NCBI RefSeq assembly: GCF_019654915.1
Contig: NZ_BPET01000019.1
Location: forward strand, 1 to 64,000
Length of the DNA: 64,000 bases
Reading direction: 5' to 3'
DNA from: Shewanella sp. MBTL60-007
GTDB lineage: Bacteria > Pseudomonadota > Gammaproteobacteria > Enterobacterales > Shewanellaceae
The stretch's first letter is position 1. Every line of letters begins with the position of its first letter. Positions 1 through 7,968 of this stretch are shown one piece after another. The notes beneath the pieces are model-generated. The model searched no databases. It saw only the letters and a program-made list of their open reading frames with translations, and had not been told where the DNA came from. Both the position numbers and the translations under genes were made by a program.

Positions 1-321
1 AGATTGTGCATCGATTTGCTTATATTTCTCTCGAATAAAGTCCAATTGTCGCTTCACAAGTCCAACAGAAAATGACCAACTGCTTGATACTAAGTATTCA
101 CTCGTATCAACAGGCTGTTGCTTATCTTTGCTTCGATCAATTAATATTTCGTAACCTAACACCTTACGTTTTCTACTAACTATGGGTTCAAACTTAAACC
201 CTGTATTGTTCAATTTTGTTTGAATGGGATCACACGGAGGCTGTTTAGAAAAACGTTCGTATAAATAGCCACAGACTACCCCACCACTCGTTTGGATAAT
301 TTGAATATCTTCATCCAACAT
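1..321 (-). CDS. EAL-domain protein, N-terminal part (runs off the left edge)
   Basis: Only the first 107 codons are in the window. The ATG at 321 follows a good ribosome site (GGGAGG about 5 bases upstream). After about 30 residues the translation reads FEPIVSRKRKVLGYEILIDR, which resembles the opening strand of EAL domains (usual form YQPIVD...GYEALLR). EAL proteins are cyclic-di-GMP phosphodiesterases or degenerate c-di-GMP binding regulators. The catalytic residues lie outside the window, so activity cannot be judged. It sits head-to-head with a ToxR-like regulator and near a fimbrial subunit gene, a setting where EAL proteins often control adhesion. The family call is inferred from a short stretch. 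Confidence 0.55.
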   Translation of the reverse strand, partial: MLDEDIQIIQTSGGVVCGYLYERFSKQPPCDPIQTKLNNTGFKFEPIVSRKRKVLGYEILIDRSKDKQQPVDTSEYLVSSSWSFSVGLVKRQLDFIREKYKQIDAQS

Positions 322-568
322 ATTAGCCTCCCTTCAAAAACGAAATAACACGCAAATCCATCTAGAAGCTAATTCTATGACGCCGACTTAAAAAACTTAA
401 ATTAATAGTTATTATGAAAATTAATCTGACTACTAAAAACATAAAGAAGGAGCAGTAAGCAAAAGCCACTCATATTAAAACTTATTAAGATTTCACAGCA
501 TCGACACAAAACATAAGACTGAGAAACTACACTTTCCCAAAAAGTCATCACATAGAAGCCAGCCCTGT

Positions 569-620
569 TATTAGATAACAGTATTAGATAACAGTATTAG
601 ATAACAGTATTAGATAGCAG
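569..620. repeat. Four tandem 13-base repeats (TATTAGATAACAG)
   Basis: Units start at 569, 582, 595 and 608. The first three are identical and the fourth has one change (GATAGCAG). The array lies between the divergent EAL and ToxR-like genes, so it could be a multi-site operator or simply a slippage-prone microsatellite. Confidence 0.85.
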
Positions 621-770
621 TAGTATTTCATTGGGTAAGCATAAACAACTTAACGCTTTTGGCTTGCAAGTAAGTGTTTTGATAATATTGCATTTTTACT
701 TTTTGTTGCTCGCTTTAGCGTCGTATAGTCGCGTACAAAACGGTTATTAAAGGCTAAAGCGATAATTTAT

Positions 771-833
771 TAAACGAGACTATTTACTAAACGAGACTAT
801 TTCAAGTAAATGATAGATTCAGGTAAATGATAG
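771..833. repeat. Two adjacent direct-repeat pairs with 17-base period
   Basis: TAAACGAGACTATTT occurs at 771-785 and 788-802. GTAAATGATAG occurs at 806-816 and 823-833. Both pairs repeat at exactly 17 bases, as if two neighbouring segments had each been duplicated. They lie about 220-280 bases upstream of the ToxR-like gene and may be regulator sites. Confidence 0.7.
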
Positions 834-1052
834 AAAGCAGAATTATCATTTTTTTGATAATCCGCACATCTACGCCCCTCCCTCTGTTTAACAACACTGC
901 TTTAGCCTTAAAACAGTTTGTCACCGCATAGCTCCCTACCACCTAGCCCCTATCACCCCCTATCACCTTGACTACATTTTGTACAGAAACTTACCTAACA
1001 AAGCACAAACCTCTAGAATGGCGCGCAAATTCACCTAGATCCGACTGCAATC

Positions 1053-1529
1053 ATGTTAATAAGAGTTACTTTTAACAAGCAAACTAGAAAATTGACCAAT
1101 GAACTAACAGGTGAGACTAGCGTTAATTTGTTGTCGCTATCAGAGATCAAAATCCTTGAGTCATTGATTGAAGAGCAAGCAGGATGCAGTCGGGAAATGC
1201 TATTAGATGCAGCATGGAAAGGAAGGGTTGTTACTGGCACATCGCTAAATGTAGCCATAAACAACATAAGAAAGCTTACCAAAGAAGTTGGTGGGCCGAA
1301 TCCAATCGACGCCATACGAGGATTTGGTTACAAACTTTCTGAGCAGGTAGTATTTACATTGGGTGATACAACAGCCAGTATTCAGACTGAAAAGACCTTA
1401 AACAAGCAAACAAAAAACGTAATAAATAAGGAACCTGTACTTTCTGTATACCTTGCTAAGCTGCCTCTATTACTTGTCAATATCGGCTTGTTAATAGTGA
1501 TCATTAATCTCATAAAACTGTATTTTTAA
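1053..1529 (+). CDS. ToxR/CadC-like membrane-anchored winged-helix regulator
   Basis: A 158-residue protein with an OmpR/PhoB-type winged helix at about residues 5-95. The recognition region reads LLDAAWKGRVVTGTSLNVAI and the wing reads DAIRGFGYKLS. One membrane segment lies near the C-terminus (about 134-156), and almost nothing follows it. This is the layout of ToxR/TcpP/PsaE-type regulators, which bind DNA while tethered to the inner membrane, but here the periplasmic sensor domain is missing. The next gene starts 2 bases downstream and encodes a small membrane-anchored protein, matching the ToxR-ToxS and PsaE-PsaF pairing. No clear ribosome site precedes the ATG. The likely target is the nearby fimbrial gene, by inference from position. 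Confidence 0.8.
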   Translation: MLIRVTFNKQTRKLTNELTGETSVNLLSLSEIKILESLIEEQAGCSREMLLDAAWKGRVVTGTSLNVAINNIRKLTKEVGGPNPIDAIRGFGYKLSEQVVFTLGDTTASIQTEKTLNKQTKNVINKEPVLSVYLAKLPLLLVNIGLLIVIINLIKLYF

Positions 1530-1531
1530 TT

Positions 1532-1984
1532 ATGATTCTATTGAAAAAAATATTCTGGCTTCAGCTAGCTCTTGCCGTGTTATTGACCGCACCAATTGTG
1601 TATAGAACAATGGCGACTGAAACCACAGCTATCGTTGAATTTGATAACTATAAAGTAAAATGGGTATTCGATAAGAACCGTTTTTTCGCTATATCAACAA
1701 ATCGCATAGGCACACTTGATACTATCAAAGGTAACTCTATTAAAATATCTGATAAGCATTATGTTTTATATAACATTGAGTATAAAACAAATCCTGAGAC
1801 CTTACATGCAGAGAAGTTTAACTGGCTGACAGCTTTAGACGTCAATGTTAATGGACAAGACGTGACTATTGAACTATACCCTAGTGATTTAGTAATCAAG
1901 GGAAAACTCACAGAAGTCGCCAGCAAAGTAGGTCTATTTAACCAAGACTACTACAGCAAAAGAAATGAGTTTAGCCTGAATTAA
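1532..1984 (+). CDS. Small membrane-anchored partner of the ToxR-like regulator
   Basis: A 150-residue protein starting 2 bases after the regulator stop, so the two are co-transcribed and probably translationally coupled. An N-terminal hydrophobic segment (about residues 6-26) is followed by a soluble, probably periplasmic domain rich in beta-strand pattern. No family was recognised from the sequence. The position suggests a ToxS/TcpH/PsaF-like role, in which the partner supplies or stabilises the periplasmic part of the regulator. That would fit the absence of a periplasmic domain in the preceding protein. Function is inferred from context only. Confidence 0.7.
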   Translation: MILLKKIFWLQLALAVLLTAPIVYRTMATETTAIVEFDNYKVKWVFDKNRFFAISTNRIGTLDTIKGNSIKISDKHYVLYNIEYKTNPETLHAEKFNWLTALDVNVNGQDVTIELYPSDLVIKGKLTEVASKVGLFNQDYYSKRNEFSLN

Positions 1985-2123
1985 TACCAATCAGTATAAA
2001 ACACATATTCAAATATATTATTAGCCTTACTTATAAGCGTTATTAATAATTTATATTAATACCAGTTAGTGTAAGGCCATTGCCCACTAAAAAGAAAATA
2101 CCTCATAGTTATCACTCTTTACA

Positions 2124-3218
2124 TTAAAGATACTCAACAATGAGGGTTAAATTGGTGTCTATCTTTCCGGCAGTGGTGTTTTCAGTATGCAAATTAGCGT
2201 TAAAGCTAATTCGATTCGGTAGGCTATTAGCCTGTGCATTAAAATCATAACCTCCAAATAAATTCACATTATCACCTTCAAGATCGGTAAAGGTAATATA
2301 GGCGCCATCTGCGCAATCAGTGTCGTTGCAATTGGCTAACCGTGTACCAGACATATTGATTCTAGACGAGGCAAAACTCAGCTTAGCGCTAGCTTTAAAA
2401 TCGATAAGATCTTGACCATCACAGCCTGTTAGCCAAATATCAAAGGACTTAGTGTATACATCAGAGCCTCTTGTCCGTTCCCCAAAGTCGATGGTTTGAT
2501 TATGGCCAGCCATAAAACAATTTGCTGCTTCAAAAGTAGCGTGCACAAATTGAAGATCCCATTTACCAACACTCGCAGTATATGAGCCTTTCTCCCAACC
2601 TAAAGAATAAAGGCTAAAGTTTGGCAGCGAATAAGTTCCTGCTGGTATGGTCCCCACTCGTACTATCTCAGCAAACACACCACTATAATTTGCCGTCGTT
2701 AGGCTTCCGTTTGCGATGGTAATTAATCGATTAGATGATTGGTTCGCCCCCATTCCACAGGGAACAACATCACCATCTGCATTATAAAATCTTACCCCCA
2801 TACCTGAACCATTAAACTCAGGCAGTAGGCACACAGTTGGGTCTCCAATCCAGCCGGAGGCAAAAGTTGTTGGAAAACCTAGGAGCCAATGTCCAGATTT
2901 AGGATAAGCTGGATAATCATAATCACGGTTACAATAGAAGTTCCATTGTCCTCCTACTGGCGCAACAGTAGTAATGACCTCACCTACACTGGTGTTAATT
3001 GAAACTTCTGTATTTTGGAGCTCAGCAACTAAAGTCCATTCCCCGTTAGAGCTGTTGGTTGAACAACGAGATTGCCCTTGCCAACTAGAATTTGAAGGAA
3101 TGCTTGCGTAAGCAGTGGCATTTAACCCTATTAATAATCCAATTGTAAACGCTAGCAAAACACACCATTTTAATTTAAATAAGCGCACTTTTTGATAATC
3201 CCATATTGATAATCCCAT
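2124..3218 (-). CDS. Fimbrial subunit / tip adhesin-like protein
   Basis: A 364-residue exported protein. A signal peptide spans about residues 10-39, ending NATAYA. A long Cys-containing N-terminal domain follows. The C-terminal half looks like a chaperone-usher pilin domain: a Cys followed by IDFGERTRG, then FDIWLTGC, and a terminal strand TNLTLIVEYL with the penultimate aromatic typical of donor-strand pilins. The two-domain length resembles a tip adhesin rather than a major pilin (about 180 residues). A strong ribosome site (AAGGAGAGGG) precedes the ATG at 3218. No chaperone or usher gene is adjacent, so it is an orphan here or is served by a distant system. The start codon lies inside a 14-base tandem duplication. 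Confidence 0.75.
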   Translation of the reverse strand: MGLSIWDYQKVRLFKLKWCVLLAFTIGLLIGLNATAYASIPSNSSWQGQSRCSTNSSNGEWTLVAELQNTEVSINTSVGEVITTVAPVGGQWNFYCNRDYDYPAYPKSGHWLLGFPTTFASGWIGDPTVCLLPEFNGSGMGVRFYNADGDVVPCGMGANQSSNRLITIANGSLTTANYSGVFAEIVRVGTIPAGTYSLPNFSLYSLGWEKGSYTASVGKWDLQFVHATFEAANCFMAGHNQTIDFGERTRGSDVYTKSFDIWLTGCDGQDLIDFKASAKLSFASSRINMSGTRLANCNDTDCADGAYITFTDLEGDNVNLFGGYDFNAQANSLPNRISFNANLHTENTTAGKIDTNLTLIVEYL

Positions 3219-3219
3219 A
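3192..3219. repeat. Exact 14-base tandem duplication over the fimbrial start codon
   Basis: TTGATAATCCCATA occurs at 3192-3205 and immediately again at 3206-3219, so on the minus strand the ATG of the fimbrial gene lies in the first-read copy. Because 14 is not a multiple of three, loss or gain of a copy would put that ATG out of frame. Confidence 0.85.
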
Positions 3220-3505
3220 CCGCCCTCTCCTTGATTGTGCTAACGCCTCCATGACATTGTGGTTTTATCATCCAAACCTTGGCACCAACAGCCAAATAGA
3301 ATTAAAGCTTATTAAAAGTTATCAAAATAATTAACAGCAACGAGTAACCAATTGATATACATAAAAATAAAATAGTGAGATTTTATTGCTATTTGCACCC
3401 TAATTATTGCTATTGGCAGTCGTTGTAAACTAGATATCACCATTTGAATTACAGAAGAAATAACCTAGTGAGCATTAGATACCAATTTAGAAATGATAAG
3501 AAATT

Positions 3506-3581
3506 GTCAATTTGACTTTCAAGCGTCATAAAGACACTCAAACCCAATGTTAAAATGACACTAAAAACCTGTACAGCGCAC
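3506..3581 (+). promoter_or_regulatory. Array of NorR-type enhancer sites (GT-N7-AC)
   Basis: Four GT-N7-AC motifs lie upstream of the norB sigma-54 promoter: GTCAATTTGAC (3506-3516, a perfect inverted repeat), GTCATAAAGAC (3525-3535), GTTAAAATGAC (3549-3559) and the weaker GTACAGCGCAC (3571-3581). E. coli norVW is activated by NorR bound to three such sites, and norR is the gene immediately after norB here. The first three are convincing and the fourth may be chance. Confidence 0.75.
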
Positions 3582-3625
3582 TCGTAAATAAAAAATAAGC
3601 CCATAAAAACAATAACAAAGCAATT

Positions 3626-3641
3626 TGGCACACTCTTAGCA
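3626..3641 (+). promoter_or_regulatory. Sigma-54 (-24/-12) promoter of norB
   Basis: TGGCAC-ACTCT-TAGCA has the conserved GG and GC at the correct spacing, with one departure (TAGCA for TTGCA) from the TGGCAC-N5-TTGCA consensus. It lies 48 bases upstream of the norB ATG and downstream of the NorR-type sites. Confidence 0.8.
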
Positions 3642-3688
3642 ATAACAGGGCTCGCCTGTATCAAAAAGACTTTGCGCTAAGAGGAAAT

Positions 3689-5980
3689 ATGAGCAAACAA
3701 AAAATCACCGCAATCGCACTGCTGCTAGTGCTAATTGCTTCCTTCACTGTACTCCTGAGCATAGGCAGTGAAATTTATCGAGAAAAGCCACCTATCCCGA
3801 CGGCTTTTGTCGATAACCAAGGAGAAACACTATTTAGTCAAAACGATATTGAACGCGGACAGCTGGTTTGGCGCTCTATGGGGGGGCATCAACTAGGCTC
3901 AATTTGGGGACACGGCTCATACGTGGCACCGGACTGGACTGCCGACTGGTTACACAGAGAAGCGCAAGCTTGGCTCAATATTACCGCTAAGCAACGCTTT
4001 AATACCGAGTTCGCTAAACTGAACTCCCAGCAACAAGCTGGACTTGAGCAAGCGCTACGTGAAGATATACGTAAAAATACTGCACTGACAAAAGCCAACG
4101 GCGAAATAGAAATTAGCTTGTCACCAACCCGTATTGCCGCAATTAAACAGGTTGAGCAACATTATCTAGCTCTGTTCGGTAACGACCCTAAGCTATCGGC
4201 CTTACGTGAGCAATATGCGATGAAAGAGGGCACGGTGCCTAGCCTTGAGCGTCGTGAGCTGTTAAATGGCTTTCTATTTTGGGGAGCCTGGGCCGCAGTA
4301 ACCGAGCGTCCTGATGCCGATTACACCTATACCAATAACTGGCCGTTTGACCCACAAATTGGTAATACGCCGACCTCTGACAACGTGGTTTGGTCGATCC
4401 TCAGTATCGTCACCTTGATTGCCGGTATTGGCGCTCTGGTGTGGTACCACGCTGCGGGTAAGCACGAAAGCTTGCCAACTCCTGCAGAGCAAGATCCCTT
4501 GTTCTACAACAAACCAACCGCTTCTCAACGCGCCGTGGGTAAGTACTTTGTCACTGCAATAGGGCTATTCCTGCTGCAAATTTTATTAGGCGGCATCACG
4601 GCTCACTATGCGGTTGAGGGGCAAAACTTCTACGGTATTCCGCTTGCAGAAATTCTACCCTATTCAGTTACCCGCACTTGGCACACCCAGCTCGCGGTAT
4701 TTTGGATTGCCACAGCATGGCTTGGTACCGGACTTTATATCGCTCCTGCACTTTCGGGATATGAACCTAAGTACCAACGTTTAGGTGTTAATGTGCTTTG
4801 GGTAGCACTGGTAATTGTGGTGCTGGGATCAATGGCGGGGGAATGGATTGGTGTACAGCAGTACTTCGATCTCGATATGAACTTCCTGTTTGGTCATCAA
4901 GGTTATGAGTACATTGATCTTGGTCGTGTATGGCAGATACTACTCTTGGCCGGTCTACTCATCTGGTTAGCACTGGTCACAGCATCGATGCGCCCAGCAT
5001 TAAAGGTAGATAGTGAAATGCGCCCTGTTATTTGGGTGCTATACGCCTCTTGTGTTGCTATCGGCTTATTCTACGGTGCCGGCCTATTTATGGGTAAGCA
5101 CACCAACTTAGCCATTGCCGAATACTGGCGTTGGTGGGTGGTTCACCTATGGGTAGAAGGCTTCTTTGAAACCTTTGCCACCTCAGTCATTGCCTTGATG
5201 TTAGTTCGCCTTGGCCTGATCCGCGCGCGAAGTGCCAATGCAGCGGTATTATTTGCCACAGTAATCTTCTTAACGGGTGGATTAATCGGTACCTTGCACC
5301 ACCTATACTTTACTGGCACACCAACCTCTGTGATTGCTTGGGGTGCCATCTTCTCGGCGCTAGAAGTCGTGCCACTTGCACTTATCGGTTTTGAAGCAGT
5401 TGAAAGCTACCGCTTGCGGGCAGCTAGCCCATGGATGATCCGTTATAAGTGGGCAATTATGTTCTTTGTTGCAACCGCGTTCTGGAACTTAGTCGGTGCT
5501 GGCATACTTGGATTCTTAATCAATCCACCTATCGCGCTGTACTTTATTCAAGGCTTGAATACCACCGCGACCCACGCTCATGCAGCCTTTATGGGGGTAT
5601 ACGGCATGCTAGGTATGGGGCTAATGTTGTTCTGTTTACGCGGTTTAACTGGCCAGATGCAGTGGAACGAGAAGCTACTAAAAGGCGCGTTTTGGACTAT
5701 GAATATTGGTCTTGCGGCTATGGTATTTATATCACTGCTTCCAGTTGGAATTGTGCAGTTCTTTGCGGTAATAGATAACGGTTACTGGTTTGCCCGCTCA
5801 CCCGAGGTGATCCACAGCCCACTGGTTGAAACCTTAGTCTGGATGCGTATGCCAGGTGATGTACTGTTCAGCTTCGGTGGAATATTTATGGGCTGGTTCC
5901 TATTCGATATCATCAAAAAAGCCATCGCTAAGAAAAAAGCGGTTGCCGTGATTGATGATGAACAATCGGTAAACGCTTAA
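3689..5980 (+). CDS. norB: Nitric oxide reductase, quinol-dependent (qNor), single subunit
   Basis: A 763-residue integral membrane enzyme reducing 2 NO to N2O with electrons from quinol, used for NO detoxification or denitrification. An N-terminal membrane helix (about 7-27) is followed by the periplasmic domain typical of qNor (about 35-225), including the motif GGHQLGSIWGHGSYVAPDW. Some 12-13 further helices follow. Heme-copper family metal ligands are visible: HLWVEGFFE near residue 487, the HH pair of HHLYFTG near 537, and the His residues of THAHAAFMG near 630. Length matches qNor (about 750-760). AGAGGA precedes the ATG. It is followed by norR in the same direction but separated by a terminator. 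Regulation is probably NorR/sigma-54. Confidence 0.97.
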   Translation: MSKQKITAIALLLVLIASFTVLLSIGSEIYREKPPIPTAFVDNQGETLFSQNDIERGQLVWRSMGGHQLGSIWGHGSYVAPDWTADWLHREAQAWLNITAKQRFNTEFAKLNSQQQAGLEQALREDIRKNTALTKANGEIEISLSPTRIAAIKQVEQHYLALFGNDPKLSALREQYAMKEGTVPSLERRELLNGFLFWGAWAAVTERPDADYTYTNNWPFDPQIGNTPTSDNVVWSILSIVTLIAGIGALVWYHAAGKHESLPTPAEQDPLFYNKPTASQRAVGKYFVTAIGLFLLQILLGGITAHYAVEGQNFYGIPLAEILPYSVTRTWHTQLAVFWIATAWLGTGLYIAPALSGYEPKYQRLGVNVLWVALVIVVLGSMAGEWIGVQQYFDLDMNFLFGHQGYEYIDLGRVWQILLLAGLLIWLALVTASMRPALKVDSEMRPVIWVLYASCVAIGLFYGAGLFMGKHTNLAIAEYWRWWVVHLWVEGFFETFATSVIALMLVRLGLIRARSANAAVLFATVIFLTGGLIGTLHHLYFTGTPTSVIAWGAIFSALEVVPLALIGFEAVESYRLRAASPWMIRYKWAIMFFVATAFWNLVGAGILGFLINPPIALYFIQGLNTTATHAHAAFMGVYGMLGMGLMLFCLRGLTGQMQWNEKLLKGAFWTMNIGLAAMVFISLLPVGIVQFFAVIDNGYWFARSPEVIHSPLVETLVWMRMPGDVLFSFGGIFMGWFLFDIIKKAIAKKKAVAVIDDEQSVNA

Positions 5981-5990
5981 GTTTAAAGAA

Positions 5991-6112
5991 GGCTCTAGGA
6001 TTGAAACAAGGTTCTAGAGCCTAGAAAAAACTGGAAAAGCATAAATGGAGACCGACATCTAAACTAGAGTCTTCAGAGCTAGGGCTCTTCAGATTGGAGG
6101 CCCTAGTTTTTA
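5991..6112 (+). terminator. Terminator region after norB (two hairpins)
   Basis: A first stem, GGCTCTAG (5991-5998) with CTAGAGCC (6014-6021), is followed by a stronger one, CTAGGGC (6079-6085) with GCCCTAG (6100-6106) and TTTTTAA. Transcription from norB probably ends here, so norR is expressed mainly from its own promoter. Confidence 0.7.
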
Positions 6113-6213
6113 ATTACCATCTTGTCATCAGGTTAAAATCAACACCATTTGCAGCTTGCCACCAGCCCTGTTGCTAGACTAATCGGCTCCCCCACGCTTA
6201 TCAGGGTGTAAAA

Positions 6214-6253
6214 TTGACATATAAACAGCAGAATTCAATACTGTTAAAAAGAC
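6214..6253 (+). promoter_or_regulatory. Candidate sigma-70 promoter of norR with an overlapping NorR-type site
   Basis: TTGACA (6214-6219), a 17-base spacer and AATACT (6237-6242) form a plausible promoter. GTTAAAAAGAC (6243-6253), a GT-N7-AC motif close to the third norB upstream site, begins right after the -10 and would cover the transcription start. This suggests autorepression, by inference. Confidence 0.5.
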
Positions 6254-6316
6254 ACTACCTAGCAGTGCTAAATACTAAAGCAAGGTTACACTGTTAGCCA
6301 TAAATTGGAGTTCATC

Positions 6317-7867
6317 ATGGCACTAAGCCAAAGCGATCTTACTCGTATCGCACTCGATATCACTTCAGGTCTTTCCGACCATGACCGCTTCGCTCGCCTG
6401 TTAGATACCATACGGCAAACCCTACACTGTGACGCGGCCGCATTGCTGCAATTTAGTGGTAAACAATTTACCCCACTAGCTATCGATGGCTTGAGCCCCG
6501 ATGTGCTCGGCAGACGCTTTATTCTGTCTGAACATCCAAGGTTAGAGGCCATTGCTCGTGCGGGCGACGTGGTGCGCTTTCCTGCCGACAGTGAGCTGCC
6601 AGACCCATACGATGGCTTAATTCCCCATCAAGGAGATCATTTGATGGTGCATGCTTGTATTGGCCTGCCCTTAGTTGCCGATGGGGCTCTTATCGGCGCG
6701 GTCACTATCGATGGTTTCGACCCAGAGCAATTCAATCGATTTAGCGATAAAGAACTACGCACCTTAAGTGCTATCGCTTCAGCCTCACTCAGTAATGCAC
6801 TACTTATCGAAAAGTTAGAAAAACAGGCTGTGCAATCGCAAGAGCCATCATCGTTTAATCATAGCAGCGACAGTGAAGTGGAGATTATTGGTCAATCACC
6901 TGCCATGCAAGCGATGCGAAATGAGCTTAAGGTCGTGGCCAGTACCGATCTCAACGTTTTAATTCTAGGCGATACAGGCACCGGTAAAGAGCTAGTTGCT
7001 AAGTCGATTCATCAGGAGTCACTACGCGCCAATAAACCTCTGGTGTATTTGAACTGCGCCGCACTGCCTGAATCTGTCGCAGAAAGTGAGCTGTTTGGTC
7101 ATGTAAAAGGTGCCTTTACTGGTGCCATTAGCCACCGCAGTGGTAAGTTTGAAATTGCCGATAACGGCACGCTGTTTTTAGATGAGATAGGCGAGTTACC
7201 CCTGTCATTACAGTCGAAGTTATTACGAGTATTGCAGTACGGCGATTTACAAAAAGTCGGCTCAGACAAAAGCCTTAAGGTCGACGTACGTATTATTGCC
7301 GCCACCAATAAAGATCTTAAACAAGAGGTATTGGCAGGGCGTTTTAGGGCTGACTTATACCACCGCTTGAGTGTATTTCCCATCGTTGTGCCACCGTTAA
7401 ATGAGCGTGAGGGTGACGTGATTTTATTAAGCGGCTTCTTTGTCGAACGCAGTAGAGAAAAGCTCGGTTTAAAGAGCCTAAGCTTGAGCCCTGATAGCAT
7501 TAGCCTATTAAATAATTATGACTGGCCAGGCAATGTTCGTGAACTCGAACATGTACTGCGCCGAGCGGCCGTATTATCAAGAGCCCAGTCTCAGTCTGAT
7601 ATTGCGGTGATCACTCCGCAGCACTTTGCTCTGTTAGGGCAAGACTCACAAGGACAGCAGTCTTTACATAGGCCTCACGTTGAACTAAAAACGGGCAGCC
7701 AAATCAATTCAGGGCACTCATTAAAACAAGCCACTGAGTCATTTCAGGCGCAATATATCCGTCAAGCATTAGCCGCCAATGGCAATAACTGGGCTGCGAC
7801 GGCTCGTGCGCTCGATCTAGACTCTGGTAACCTACACCGTCTCGCAAAGCGCATAGGATTAAAGTAA
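6317..7867 (+). CDS. norR: NorR, NO-responsive sigma-54-dependent activator
   Basis: A 516-residue enhancer-binding protein with the standard three-domain plan. An N-terminal GAF domain (about 20-165) holds the NO-sensing iron in characterised NorR. A central AAA+ domain (about 190-420) has Walker A GDTGTGKE, the sigma-54 contact loop GAFTGA and Walker [11 protein letters not shown]-terminal Fis-type helix-turn-helix reads [20 protein letters not shown]. The start was set at the ATG at 6317, six bases after GGAG; a TTG 12 bases upstream adds nothing. In E. coli norR is divergent from norVW; here it follows a qNor gene. The site array and -24/-12 promoter before norB make norB its evident target. 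Confidence 0.95.
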   Translation: MALSQSDLTRIALDITSGLSDHDRFARLLDTIRQTLHCDAAALLQFSGKQFTPLAIDGLSPDVLGRRFILSEHPRLEAIARAGDVVRFPADSELPDPYDGLIPHQGDHLMVHACIGLPLVADGALIGAVTIDGFDPEQFNRFSDKELRTLSAIASASLSNALLIEKLEKQAVQSQEPSSFNHSSDSEVEIIGQSPAMQAMRNELKVVASTDLNVLILGDTGTGKELVAKSIHQESLRANKPLVYLNCAALPESVAESELFGHVKGAFTGAISHRSGKFEIADNGTLFLDEIGELPLSLQSKLLRVLQYGDLQKVGSDKSLKVDVRIIAATNKDLKQEVLAGRFRADLYHRLSVFPIVVPPLNEREGDVILLSGFFVERSREKLGLKSLSLSPDSISLLNNYDWPGNVRELEHVLRRAAVLSRAQSQSDIAVITPQHFALLGQDSQGQQSLHRPHVELKTGSQINSGHSLKQATESFQAQYIRQALAANGNNWAATARALDLDSGNLHRLAKRIGLK

Positions 7868-7968
7868 AAACACGCCTGCTACCGACTATAGAACACCGCA
7901 GATTAAGCTGATATAACTTAACTTGTTTATTAGTGCTAAAAAGCCGTTAAAAAGGAATTGAGACTAAA

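Larger units (their letters stand above)
322..1052. other. Divergent intergenic region, AT-rich, with direct repeats
   Basis: About 730 bases without a convincing gene between the EAL gene and the ToxR-like regulator gene. It holds a four-unit 13-base tandem repeat (569-620) and two pairs of short direct repeats, both with a 17-base period (771-802 and 806-833). It probably contains the promoters for both divergent genes. A TTGACT at 968-973 is a possible -35, but no good -10 was found. Confidence 0.5.

Noticed and set aside
3449..3664. A 71-codon minus-strand reading frame
   Set aside because: It covers the NorR sites and sigma-54 promoter of norB, which explain the region better; no ribosome site.
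5449..5778. A 109-codon frame inside norB
   Set aside because: An out-of-frame shadow of an intact, well-conserved gene.
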